Assembly (NCBI GenBank): GCA_900759105.1
Contig: CAAETY010000145.1
Location: 1-64,000, forward strand
Direction of reading: 5' to 3'
DNA from: Peptococcaceae bacterium
Lineage (GTDB): Bacteria; Bacillota; Peptococcia; Peptococcales; Peptococcaceae
Length of the DNA stretch: 64,000 nucleotides
A program made the translations under genes and the position numbers. Below are positions 33,111-41,160 of the stretch, piece after piece; positions within the stretch are counted from its first letter, which is position 1, and every line of letters begins with the position of its first letter. Under the pieces are notes generated by a model, which ran no database searches, was not told the origin of the DNA, and saw nothing but the letters and a program-made list of their open reading frames with translations.

Positions 33111-33988
33111 TGGAAGCAGCAGTCATTACCGTAAGCGACAAGGGCGCTGCCGGCGAACGCGTTGACACCGCCGGGCCTGCTGTTTGTGCCTTGTTGATGG
33201 CAAACGGCTACGAAATTGCCATGACCGCCCTTGTGCCTGATGAACGCCTCGCCATTCAAGGCGCTCTCTTAGACGCGGTGCGCGAAGACATCGGACTCAT
33301 TCTCACCGTGGGCGGTACCGGGCTTTCTCCGCGCGATGTGACCCCCGAGGCAACCCGTGCTGTGATTGAACGTGAGGTACCGGGGATTCCCGAGTTGATG
33401 CGCGCCGAAAGCATGAAGATTACGCCAAATGGCTGCCTTTCCCGCGGGATTTGCGGCACCTGCGCGCAAAGTTTGATTGTGAATCTCCCGGGGAGCAAAA
33501 AGGCTGCGACCGAAAACCTCTCCTTTGCCTTAAAGCCTCTCGCTCACGGCTTAAAGATGCTCCGCGACGCCAACAAGGGCGATTGCGCGGCACCGACAGG
33601 CAAGATTTGCGCCCTCTGCACCAGCCTTGATACCGGCTGCGCCAAAGCAGCCACCGACAAGGTGACGTTGCGTGCCAATGTTGGCATTGTAGGCGATGCC
33701 CATGCCGACGGCAGCAATCGTCAGCTAAGCCTGCTCGCTGTAGAAAGTATTCGCGACAAAGAACCCGATGCGGCACCCGGCACTTTTAGCGAAAATATCC
33801 TCACCGAAGGCATTGACCTGCGCGCGCTTAAAATCGGTACAACACTCAGAATCGGCAGCGCGCTTTGCGAGGTTAGCTATATTCCCGAAAACAGCACCAG
33901 TCGTTGTGTGATGACACAAAAGGGCATCTTTGCCCGCGTCTTGGAGGACGGTTTCGCCAATGTCGGCGATGCCGTGAGCGTATTATGA
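33110..33988 (+). CDS. MogA/MoaB-like molybdopterin adenylyltransferase fused to a MOSC domain
   Basis: Seen: residues ~1-160 form a MogA/MoaB domain (VITVSDKGAAGERVDTAGP, LTVGGTGLSPRDVTPEATRA, SLIVNLPGSKKAA), which activates molybdopterin by adenylation. After a cysteine-bearing linker (CAAPTGKICALCTSLDTGC) comes a MOSC-like domain (~175-292; GDAHADGSNRQLSLLA, ENILTEGIDL) of the sort that binds or transfers sulfur on the Mo cofactor. The fusion suggests one protein handles pterin activation and a later sulfur or insertion step. ATG at 33110 is nine bases after GGGAGGG; a GTG one codon earlier is possible. Confidence 0.85.
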   Translation: MEAAVITVSDKGAAGERVDTAGPAVCALLMANGYEIAMTALVPDERLAIQGALLDAVREDIGLILTVGGTGLSPRDVTPEATRAVIEREVPGIPELMRAESMKITPNGCLSRGICGTCAQSLIVNLPGSKKAATENLSFALKPLAHGLKMLRDANKGDCAAPTGKICALCTSLDTGCAKAATDKVTLRANVGIVGDAHADGSNRQLSLLAVESIRDKEPDAAPGTFSENILTEGIDLRALKIGTTLRIGSALCEVSYIPENSTSRCVMTQKGIFARVLEDGFANVGDAVSVL

Positions 33989-34920
33989 GCCGCCAAGGTG
34001 TTGTCGGCGCCGTGGTAGTGGCTGCCGGCATGAGTTCTCGCATGGGGGATTTCAAGCCAATGCTCAATATCGGGGCGATTTCCATTGCACAACGTGTGAT
34101 TGCCACCCTGCGTCAAGCAGGCGCGCAGTACATTGTGGTGGTCACCGGCTTTAATGCCGATGCCCTTGAACGCCATCTTGCCGGTAACGGCTTGGTGTTC
34201 TTGCGCAACGAACATTATGAAACCACCGATATGTTTGCCTCGGCAAAAATCGGTTTGGCGCATTTGCAGGACAAGTGCGACACGATTTTGTTCACGCCGG
34301 TGGACATTCCCCTCTTTACCTGCGACACCGTACGCACTTTGATGGATACAACCGTTGATTTGGCGGTGCCTGTTTGCGAAAACACCGAGGGGCATCCGAT
34401 TTTGCTCGCGAGCCGTTTGGTGCCGCAGCTTTTGAACTACAGCGGCGAAGGCGGTTTGCGCGGCGCAATGGGCGCCCTCGACACCGAGATTGTGCATATC
34501 AACGTGCCCGATGCCGGGATTTTGCACGATGCCGATACCCCCGAGGACTATCACTCTCTCTTGGATTTTCACAATAAACAGCTAGCGCGCACAGAAATCA
34601 GCGTCACCCTCTGCCGTGAATTGCCGTTTTTTGACAACAAGACTGCGATGCTCTTGCAACTCATCGGCGAAACCGGCTCGGTGCGCATTGCTTGTCAGCG
34701 TATGCAAATCTCCTACTCCACCGGGTGGAACCTGATTCGCCGCTTAGAAAGCCAAACCAACGCCGAGGTCCTTCACCGCGTGCAAGGTGGCGCCGGTGGC
34801 GGCGGCACCCAATTGACCGATGCGGGCAAGCGTCTGCTCAACCACTATCTGCAATTTGTGGCAGACATCAAAGACTATGTCGCCGGGCGTTACGATCTCT
34901 ATTTTGGAGATGATTTATAA
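33985..34920 (+). CDS. MocA-like nucleotidyltransferase fused to a ModE-like winged helix (DVU_1551-type)
   Basis: Seen: N-terminal nucleotidyltransferase domain (residues ~1-195) with VVAAGMSSRMGDFKPML and TPVDIPLFTCDTV, as in MocA which makes the cytosine-dinucleotide form of the Mo cofactor used by the xanthine-oxidase family. Then a ~100-residue region with the ModE/LysR-type helix-turn-helix (LIGETGSVRIACQRMQISYSTGWNLIRRLE, then TQLTDAGKRLL). So cofactor maturation and DNA binding may be joined. The ATG overlaps the preceding stop (ATGA). Possible binding site: the palindrome at 27803. Confidence 0.85.
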   Translation: MSRQGVVGAVVVAAGMSSRMGDFKPMLNIGAISIAQRVIATLRQAGAQYIVVVTGFNADALERHLAGNGLVFLRNEHYETTDMFASAKIGLAHLQDKCDTILFTPVDIPLFTCDTVRTLMDTTVDLAVPVCENTEGHPILLASRLVPQLLNYSGEGGLRGAMGALDTEIVHINVPDAGILHDADTPEDYHSLLDFHNKQLARTEISVTLCRELPFFDNKTAMLLQLIGETGSVRIACQRMQISYSTGWNLIRRLESQTNAEVLHRVQGGAGGGGTQLTDAGKRLLNHYLQFVADIKDYVAGRYDLYFGDDL

Positions 34921-36005
34921 TGAGACACCTTTATTTAATCCGACACGGACACCCTGATTTTCCCATTGGCAGTCGCATCTGTCTGGGACGAACCGATACC
35001 CCCTTGGGGCCGTTGGGACACTTGCAGGGTGTTCTTTTGGCACGCCATTTTGAGGACATTCCCGTAAAGGCAGTGTGTACAAGCACCCTCACCCGCGCAA
35101 TGGAAACCGCTCGCCATCTCAGCCCGGCACCTAAAAAGATGCCCTTCCTCGAAGAACAATCCACCGGCCTCTGGGACGGGTTGTCCTTTGACGAAATCAA
35201 AAAACGTTGGCCCCAAGCCTACAATACCCGCGCGGACTCTGCCTGCTTGCTCACTATGCCCGAGGGCGAAGACATCGGCGATGCCACGATGCGCTTTACC
35301 ATCGGCATAGACACCGCCTTATCCGACATACAAGGCGATATTGCCATTGTCGCACACGCCGGTGTGATTCGCGGCTTTGTGGCGGTGCACCTGCACGAAG
35401 AACATATGCGCGCCTTTGCAAAGATACCAAAGCTCCCGTATTGCGGCTATTGGCACCTGACCATCGAGGGCAATGACATGCGCACCCTCGCTTTTGCCGA
35501 GGCAACGCCTATCGTGGCACACCCCGATATGGACCGCAGCCTTGCGTTGCGTTTGCTCTGGGCAGTCACGCCGAAGCACGTGATGAAGCATTGTCTGGCG
35601 GTGGAAGCCCTTGCCTTAGAGATTGCCCACGCCCTGCCGCTCAACCTCGACTGTCGCCTGATTTCTCATGCGGCACTCTTGCACGACATTGCGCGCGCAG
35701 AACCACAGCACCCACAAACAGGCGCACTGTGGCTGGAAAAATTGGACTACCCTGAGATTGCGGACATCATTCGCAGTCACCACGATCTCAAAGACCCTCA
35801 CACCATCGATGAAGCCGCCATTGTCTATATCGCCGACAAGGCGGTGCAAGAGGACGAGCGCGTACGCCTCATCGACCGCTTTGATGACTCTCGCGACAAG
35901 TGCCAAACGTCTGATGCCCTCAAAGCATGGCAAGCGCGCAAAGACGATGCCCTTACCCTGCAAACCACCATCAATACCCTTTGCGGAAAGGAGATTCTCC
36001 CATGA
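34920..36005 (+). CDS. Histidine phosphatase fused to an HD-domain hydrolase
   Basis: Seen: N-terminal phosphoglycerate-mutase-like domain (residues ~1-190) with the catalytic RHGHPD motif, STLTRAMETA, EEQSTGLWDGLSF and the second histidine in IVAHAGVIRG; then an HD domain (~205-345) with HCLAVEALAL, LLHDIAR and IIRSHHD. Both parts look catalytically intact. The first relates to phosphatases acting on nucleotide loops or small phosphates (as in CobC), the second to nucleotide phosphohydrolases. The role in Mo-cofactor handling is unknown; the tight overlaps at both ends (TAATG, ATGA) argue that it belongs to it. Confidence 0.8.
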   Translation: MRHLYLIRHGHPDFPIGSRICLGRTDTPLGPLGHLQGVLLARHFEDIPVKAVCTSTLTRAMETARHLSPAPKKMPFLEEQSTGLWDGLSFDEIKKRWPQAYNTRADSACLLTMPEGEDIGDATMRFTIGIDTALSDIQGDIAIVAHAGVIRGFVAVHLHEEHMRAFAKIPKLPYCGYWHLTIEGNDMRTLAFAEATPIVAHPDMDRSLALRLLWAVTPKHVMKHCLAVEALALEIAHALPLNLDCRLISHAALLHDIARAEPQHPQTGALWLEKLDYPEIADIIRSHHDLKDPHTIDEAAIVYIADKAVQEDERVRLIDRFDDSRDKCQTSDALKAWQARKDDALTLQTTINTLCGKEILP

Positions 36006-37015
36006 AACAATTACTCGAAACGGCGAAAGCCCATCTTGACCATAATGAAACCTTAGCCCTCGTGACCGTCATCGCCTCCAGCGGTGCAACCCCACGCGGC
36101 GCCGGTGCCCACATGCTCGTTTCTGCCGAAGGCCGCCTCTACGGTACCATCGGCGGCGGCGCTGTGGAACATCGCTCCATCAAAATTGCAAAAACCGTCA
36201 TTGCCGAAGGCACCGCCCGCTCCCACGATTTCAGCCTGACCAAGGAAGACGTGCAAAACCTCGGCATGATTTGCGGCGGTGATGTGCGCGTGTTCTTTAG
36301 CGTGCTTGCACCGGACAACAGCGGCTTACGTACCTTGCTTGAGCAGGCAAGCGGGCTCTTTGGCAATGTCAACGACCTCTGGCTCCTCTGCGACATTTCC
36401 GAGCAAGGAAGCATCGCCCTCTACGACCGCGAACACGGCTTGATTGGTGCAGATATGCCACAAGCCCTCACCGAAGGACTCAAACGCAAGCCTGTCCTTG
36501 TGACCGAAGGCGGCAAGCAATACTTTATCGAACAAATCAACAGCGCCGGCGTTGTCTATGTGTTCGGCTGCGGCCATGTTGCCCAAGAACTCGTGCCGGT
36601 ACTTAGCCATGTGGGCTTCCGCTGCATTGCCATGGATGACCGTGAAGAATTCGCCCAAAAAACCCTTTTCCCTACCGCAGAGGACGTGCTCCTTGTGGAC
36701 TTTGACCGTCTCAGCGACTTTATTACCGTGGGCGAAGAGGACTATGCCTGCGTCATGACCCGCGGTCATGCTTATGATGCGGTGATTCAGGCGCAGCTCC
36801 TTCGCACCCCAGCCTGCTACATCGGCGTCATCGGCAGCGCCCGAAAAAAAGCCGGCGTTTACCAAAAACTCCGCGAGGAATACGGCTTCGCAGACAGCGA
36901 TTTTGAACGCATCACCTCGCCAATCGGGATTTCCATTTCTGCCGAAACCCCGGCGGAAATCGCCATCTCCATCGCCGCACAAATGATTGAACACCGCGCC
37001 AACCGCATGAAATAG
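36002..37015 (+). CDS. xdhC: XdhC/CoxI-family molybdenum cofactor maturation protein
   Basis: Binds the Mo cofactor, aids its sulfuration and delivers it to xanthine-oxidase-family enzymes. Seen: the N-terminal XdhC domain (TVIASSGATPRGAGAHMLV, GTIGGGAVEHRS, MICGGDVRVFF) and the C-terminal Rossmann domain (VYVFGCGHVAQELVP, DDREEFA, VMTRGHAYD, YIGVIGSARKKAG). At 337 residues it is full length. The ATG overlaps the preceding stop. Last gene of the operon; the client is almost certainly the hydroxylase at 24594. Confidence 0.93.
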   Translation: MKQLLETAKAHLDHNETLALVTVIASSGATPRGAGAHMLVSAEGRLYGTIGGGAVEHRSIKIAKTVIAEGTARSHDFSLTKEDVQNLGMICGGDVRVFFSVLAPDNSGLRTLLEQASGLFGNVNDLWLLCDISEQGSIALYDREHGLIGADMPQALTEGLKRKPVLVTEGGKQYFIEQINSAGVVYVFGCGHVAQELVPVLSHVGFRCIAMDDREEFAQKTLFPTAEDVLLVDFDRLSDFITVGEEDYACVMTRGHAYDAVIQAQLLRTPACYIGVIGSARKKAGVYQKLREEYGFADSDFERITSPIGISISAETPAEIAISIAAQMIEHRANRMK

Positions 37016-37029
37016 CGCATACAAAAAAA

Positions 37030-37077
37030 GGCTGTCGCATAAACGCATTTTTCGTTTATACGACAGCCCCTTTTTTT
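37030..37077. repeat. Dispersed terminator repeat, copy 2
   Basis: Same stem and T-run as at 17603-17651; 47 bases are identical. It ends the plus-strand molybdenum operon and overlaps the end of the convergent tatD-like gene. The two copies bracket the whole 19-kb Mo island. Confidence 0.85.
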
Positions 37078-37819
37078 ATGCGTTTTTACTTTGAACAAAA
37101 CGCGTCAAATTCATATTACAAATTTCCAGAATAGCTTCAAAGCCAAAACCGCGCACTACGCCGATTTCTTCGGCAATGCGCACAAGCTGCTTGGTGTAAT
37201 CCGCCGGTGCCACTGCTTCGCCGAGTGCCCATTTGAGGGCGTCCAAGCCATCGGTTTCAATAAGCAGGCGATCCATCGGGCATTTTATTGCCACTTCGCG
37301 CACCGCTGGGTCTTTGGTTGGAAAAGGCCCTACGCTCATGTAACAACCAAGGTCTAGGTAAGCTTGAAGATGCTCGGTTTCAGAATACCAATGCACCATG
37401 TAGGTGTTGGGATATTGGCGAATCCTTTCAAGGCATTCACCCTCCATGCCCTTGGTATGAAGTACCACCGGCTTATTGTGTTCGCTTGCAAAGGCCAACT
37501 GGCGTTCAAAAATATCACGCTGCACCGCCAACGGTATCTCACACCATTTGCTATCCAGCCCGATTTCACCAATAATATCGGCGTTTTCAAGCCATGGGAG
37601 CATCTCATCATAGCGTTCCTGAGAGGCCTGCCACGGATGCACCCCATAGGAGGCATGGATATGCGGATATTTTTCTGCCAAGGCTTGCGCTACTTCGGCT
37701 TCCTTGCTGTCGCATGCGCTAATCACCGCATGCACACGGTCCGGTTTGGTCAATAATGCTTCAATGTCCTCGCACACATGCATATGGGCATCGCAATAAT
37801 GGTTATCGTCTAATAGCAT
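37076..37819 (-). CDS. TatD-family metal-dependent hydrolase
   Basis: Amidohydrolase-fold enzyme, possibly a nuclease. Seen: N-terminal CDAHMHV (usual DxHxH), YGVHPW, IGEIGLD with the metal-bridging glutamate, VVLHTKG, and LLIETDG near the end. Length ~247 is normal. Three ATGs follow one another after AAAGGAG; the third (37819) has the best spacing. Function of TatD proteins in DNA repair or RNA quality control is not settled, and this one is not in an informative operon. Confidence 0.82.
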   Translation of the reverse strand: MLLDDNHYCDAHMHVCEDIEALLTKPDRVHAVISACDSKEAEVAQALAEKYPHIHASYGVHPWQASQERYDEMLPWLENADIIGEIGLDSKWCEIPLAVQRDIFERQLAFASEHNKPVVLHTKGMEGECLERIRQYPNTYMVHWYSETEHLQAYLDLGCYMSVGPFPTKDPAVREVAIKCPMDRLLIETDGLDALKWALGEAVAPADYTKQLVRIAEEIGVVRGFGFEAILEICNMNLTRFVQSKNA

Positions 37820-37881
37820 CATCATTCTCCTTTAACATCTCTGTTAGTCGCTTTCCCAGGCATAAAGCGTATCTTCAGCTA

Positions 37882-37912
37882 CAAAAAAGACCTGCCACAT
37901 CAGCAGGTCTTT
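37882..37912 (-). terminator. Terminator of murA
   Basis: AAAGACCTGC and GCAGGTCTTT pair around a seven-base loop, with a T-run on the minus strand 54 bases after the murA stop codon. Confidence 0.85.
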
Positions 37913-37966
37913 CGTAAGATGCCGTTAACCATAACGACATCATCCTATTCGTACGCAATCAGGCGC

Positions 37967-39265
37967 TTATTCACCATCGTCAATACGGCGAATATCTGCG
38001 CCTAGGCTTTGGAATTTGCCAATCAAATCCTCATAGCCACGATCTAAGTGATAGAGGTCACTGACAGTAGTTTTGCCTTCTGCGGCAAGGCCGGCAATAA
38101 TGAGCGCCGCTCCGGCACGCAAGTCCGTTGCACGCACTGCCGCACCGTGAAGCGTTGGCACCCCGGTGATAAATGCATTGCGACCTTCGGCTTGAATATT
38201 TGCTCCCATTTTGCGGAGCTCATCAACGTGCATAAAACGGTTTTCAAAGATGGTTTCAGTAAATTGACAGGTTCCTTCTGCCACAGTCATGTATGCCATA
38301 AATTGGCTTTGCATGTCGGTAGGGAAGCCCGGATAAGGCAAGGTTTTGACATCAACCGGACGAATTTTTTCCGCACCGTGAACAGTCACAGTGTTAGCCA
38401 CTTCATCCACCTCAACTGTCGCACCGCTTTCTACGATTTTGTCCAACACAGGACGCAAATGGTCGGCAATACAGTTGGTTACACGAACGGTACTTCCGGT
38501 AATAGCGCCGGCAAGGAGATAGCTCCCGGCTTCAATGCGGTCCGGAATGATGGTATGGTTCGCCCCATGCAAATGCTCAACACCGGTAATACGAATCACT
38601 CCGGTACCGGCACCACGTACATCGGCCCCCATCGCATTGAGGAAGTTTGCCAGGTCAACAATTTCCGGTTCTTCCGCTGCGTTTTCAATCACTGTCACAC
38701 CTTCTGCAAGGCTTGCTGCCATCATCAAGTTTTCGGTTGCCCCAACACTAGGCACGCGCAAGAAGATACGATCGCCCTTTAAACGACCACCCGGTACCTC
38801 TGCCACCACTTCATCATCACGAATCTGAATAGAAGCACCCAGTACCTCCAAGCCCTTTAAGTGCAAATCAATCGGACGTGCGCCAATCGCGCAACCACCC
38901 GGTAAACTCAACACCGCACGCCCAAAACGTGCCAAAAGCGGGCCCATAATAAGTACGGACGCACGCATTTTCTTGATATATTCTATTGGTGCCTGCACCT
39001 TATTAACAGGCGCTCCATCAACTTCCATTGTATTATCAGTGAATGTGATGTCTGCCCCGAGGGATTCCAACACATCCTTAATGATTTGAACATCGGCCAG
39101 TCTTGGCACATCATCCAACACACAACGGCCTTCCGCCAACAACGTTGCAACAATGATTGGCAATACAGAATTTTTAGCGCCGCTGATGCGCACCTCACCG
39201 CTCAATTTACGACCACCGGTTACAATAATCTTATCCAAATTACTCTCGGACGAAGCCGACGTCAC
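37967..39265 (-). CDS. murA: UDP-N-acetylglucosamine 1-carboxyvinyltransferase
   Basis: First committed step of peptidoglycan synthesis: adds enolpyruvate to UDP-GlcNAc. Seen: LSGEVRISGAKNSVLPII, LSLPGGCAIGARPIDLHLKGLE with the Cys that fosfomycin attacks (PGGCAIG), RIEAGSYLLAG, PYPGFPTDMQSQFMA, and DLRAGAALIIAGL. The start is unclear. A promoter ends at 39290, so the longer upstream reading is excluded. A GTG at 39265 overlaps a strong GGAGGTG; a TTG at 39238 would give the family-typical beginning (M)DKIIVTGG but has only a weak site. Probably monocistronic. Confidence 0.93.
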   Translation of the reverse strand: MTSASSESNLDKIIVTGGRKLSGEVRISGAKNSVLPIIVATLLAEGRCVLDDVPRLADVQIIKDVLESLGADITFTDNTMEVDGAPVNKVQAPIEYIKKMRASVLIMGPLLARFGRAVLSLPGGCAIGARPIDLHLKGLEVLGASIQIRDDEVVAEVPGGRLKGDRIFLRVPSVGATENLMMAASLAEGVTVIENAAEEPEIVDLANFLNAMGADVRGAGTGVIRITGVEHLHGANHTIIPDRIEAGSYLLAGAITGSTVRVTNCIADHLRPVLDKIVESGATVEVDEVANTVTVHGAEKIRPVDVKTLPYPGFPTDMQSQFMAYMTVAEGTCQFTETIFENRFMHVDELRKMGANIQAEGRNAFITGVPTLHGAAVRATDLRAGAALIIAGLAAEGKTTVSDLYHLDRGYEDLIGKFQSLGADIRRIDDGE

Positions 39266-39289
39266 CTCCTCCACTATAAATATGTTTTT

Positions 39290-39318
39290 ATTGTAACCCA
39301 TTGTCCAAAGTCGGTCAA
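39290..39318 (-). promoter_or_regulatory. Promoter of murA
   Basis: On the minus strand TTGACC, 17 bases, TACAAT. Transcription would begin near 39283, just before GGAGGAGGTG. Confidence 0.65.
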
Positions 39319-39411
39319 TATCTAGCCTTCGGGGTGACACCATTAATATGGATATTCTACCCATGTTGACGATTTCCCTATCTTTTTGTCTATAAGTCTA
39401 CACAGTTTTTG

Positions 39412-39420
39412 TGCTATAAT
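39412..39420 (+). promoter_or_regulatory. Extended -10 promoter of citrate synthase
   Basis: TGC followed by a perfect TATAAT, 59 bases before the ATG, with no clear -35. Thirteen bases (TTTGTGCTATAAT) are shared with the promoter of the SNF2 gene. Confidence 0.6.
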
Positions 39421-39478
39421 GGGTGATAAGTTACACATGGTATATACCCACTCATTCTATCAACAAGGAAGTGTTTTA

Positions 39479-40879
39479 ATGGAAAATCATGATTACACCA
39501 GAATCACACCAGGGCTCCACACTCTGACAAAAAAGCTCGAGCGCAACTCTGTCATCGACCCTGAGCTCTACACCAAGCATGATGTAAAGCGTGGTTTGCG
39601 TGATATCAACGGTCATGGCGTTGTTGCAGGCCTCACCAATATCGCGGACATTCATGCCTACGAAACCATTGATGGAAAATCAGTGCCTTGTGATGGCCAT
39701 CTTTACTATCGTGGCTATGACATGCAAGAATTGGTGCGTGGCTTTATTGAAGACAACCGCTTTGGCTTTGAAGAAATTACCTATCTTCTTTTGACCGGTG
39801 AACTCCCTAGCCCAACCCGCTTGGCACTCTTCAAAAAAGATATTGATTATATGCGTCCGCTGCCCGAAGGCTTTGTACGTGACATTATGATGGAAGCACC
39901 GGCAAGCGATGTAATGAACGGTCTTGCACGTTCCGTTCTCACCCTCTATACCTACGACAAACGCGCCGATGACATCACGCTTCCAAATGTCATGCGTCAA
40001 TGCATGCAGCTTATTAGTTGCTTCCCGGCCATCGCAGCGTTCACCTATCGTGTTTATGACCACTACCACAACAAAAACAGTCTTGTGCTTCACGATCCAC
40101 CGGAAGGGCTCTCTCAAGCAGAAACCTTGCTTTATATGATTCGTCCGGACAAGACTTACACCGAGCTTGAAGCCAAGATTCTTGACCTTTGCTTAATCGT
40201 TCATGCCGACCACGGTGGCGGGAACAACTCTGCCTTTACCACCCGTGTTGTCACCTCTACCGGCACTGATACCTATTCTGCCATTGCCAGTGCGCTCTGC
40301 TCTCTCAAAGGGCCAAAGCACGGCGGTGCCAATATCAAGGTACGCCACATGTTTAACGATATGAAAACCAATGTTGGCGATTGGAAGGACGATGAAGAAA
40401 TCGCTTACTATTTGAGCACTTTGCTGGATAAGAAGGGCTTTGACAGAAGCGGGCTTATTTACGGCATGGGCCACGCCGTTTACTCCAAGAGCGACCCACG
40501 TGCCCTCGTTTTGCGCGAATTCGTACGCTCCCTCTCCAAGGAAAAGGGACGTGAGGATGAATGCGATCTCTACATGAAGGTCGAACAAATCGCCGGGCAA
40601 ATGATTGCCGAAAAGCGTAAAATCTACAAGGGCGTTAGCGCCAACGTTGACTTTTACAGTGGCTTTATCTATGATATGTTAAATATTCCGGAAGAGCTCT
40701 ACACACCAATCTTTGCTGTATCCCGCATCAGCGGTTGGTGCGCGCACCGTTTGGAAGAGCTCGCTCAAAACAGCCGTATTATTCGTCCTGCTTACAAGGG
40801 CATTGCCCCACGCAACGAATATATTAAGCTCGGCGATCGCCGCGATTTCATTTTCCCACCGGCGCATCTTCATGATTAA
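39479..40879 (+). CDS. gltA: Citrate synthase
   Basis: Condenses acetyl-CoA and oxaloacetate to citrate, here probably for glutamate synthesis in an incomplete cycle. Seen: GYDMQELV near the N-terminus, the active-site histidine block HADHGGGNNSAFTTRVVTSTGTD, GPKHGGANIKV, GMGHAVYSKSDPRA, and the closing RISGWCAHRLEEL. At 466 residues it is somewhat longer than common bacterial forms because of an ~40-residue N-terminal extension. The ATG at 39479 has AAGGAAG upstream. Monocistronic with its own terminator. Confidence 0.93.
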   Translation: MENHDYTRITPGLHTLTKKLERNSVIDPELYTKHDVKRGLRDINGHGVVAGLTNIADIHAYETIDGKSVPCDGHLYYRGYDMQELVRGFIEDNRFGFEEITYLLLTGELPSPTRLALFKKDIDYMRPLPEGFVRDIMMEAPASDVMNGLARSVLTLYTYDKRADDITLPNVMRQCMQLISCFPAIAAFTYRVYDHYHNKNSLVLHDPPEGLSQAETLLYMIRPDKTYTELEAKILDLCLIVHADHGGGNNSAFTTRVVTSTGTDTYSAIASALCSLKGPKHGGANIKVRHMFNDMKTNVGDWKDDEEIAYYLSTLLDKKGFDRSGLIYGMGHAVYSKSDPRALVLREFVRSLSKEKGREDECDLYMKVEQIAGQMIAEKRKIYKGVSANVDFYSGFIYDMLNIPEELYTPIFAVSRISGWCAHRLEELAQNSRIIRPAYKGIAPRNEYIKLGDRRDFIFPPAHLHD

Positions 40880-40888
40880 ACGCAACAC

Positions 40889-40923
40889 AAAAGCGCATCG
40901 CTCCAACAACGATGCGCTTTTTC
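40889..40923 (+). terminator. Terminator of citrate synthase gene
   Basis: AAAAGCGCATCG and CGATGCGCTTTT around nine bases, then more Ts. Confidence 0.88.
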
Positions 40924-40947
40924 TTTGGGCCGGCGCCTATCTTTGGC

Positions 40948-40976
40948 TTGACAGTCCCCACCCTATTTGGTATGAT
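40948..40976 (+). promoter_or_regulatory. Promoter of tRNA-Gly
   Basis: Consensus TTGACA, 17 bases, TATGAT; predicted start near 40983, 15 bases before the mature tRNA. Confidence 0.85.
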
Positions 40977-40997
40977 AGTTATACTTTCAAAAAGTAT

Positions 40998-41068
40998 GCG
41001 GGTGTAGTTCAATGGTAGAACGGCAGCTTCCCAAGCTGCATACGAGGGTTCGATTCCCTTCATCCGCT
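40998..41068 (+). tRNA. tRNA-Gly (anticodon CCC)
   Basis: Complete cloverleaf: acceptor GCGGGTG/CATCCGC with one G-U pair, D arm with AATGGTAGA, anticodon stem GCAGC/GCTGC around TTCCCAA (anticodon CCC, reading GGG), T arm AGGG-TTCGATT-CCCT, discriminator T. The CCA end is not encoded. It has its own promoter and terminator. Confidence 0.95.
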
Positions 41069-41071
41069 TTT

Positions 41072-41095
41072 AGCAGCCGGTTGGCTGCTTTTTTA
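41072..41095 (+). terminator. Terminator of tRNA-Gly
   Basis: AGCAGCC and GGCTGCT around four bases, followed by a T-run, starting four bases after the tRNA. Confidence 0.88.
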
Positions 41096-41110
41096 ATGCT
41101 CAAACACACC

Positions 41111-41145
41111 AAAAAGGCGTGGCCGAAAAACGGTCACGCCTTTTT
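41111..41145 (-). terminator. Terminator of the GtrA/GtrII operon
   Basis: AAAAAGGCGTG and CACGCCTTTTT with an inner CCG/CGG pair set. It has T-runs on both strands and lies 16 bases after the minus-strand stop codon. Confidence 0.85.
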
Positions 41146-41160
41146 GCATATGTAATCACA

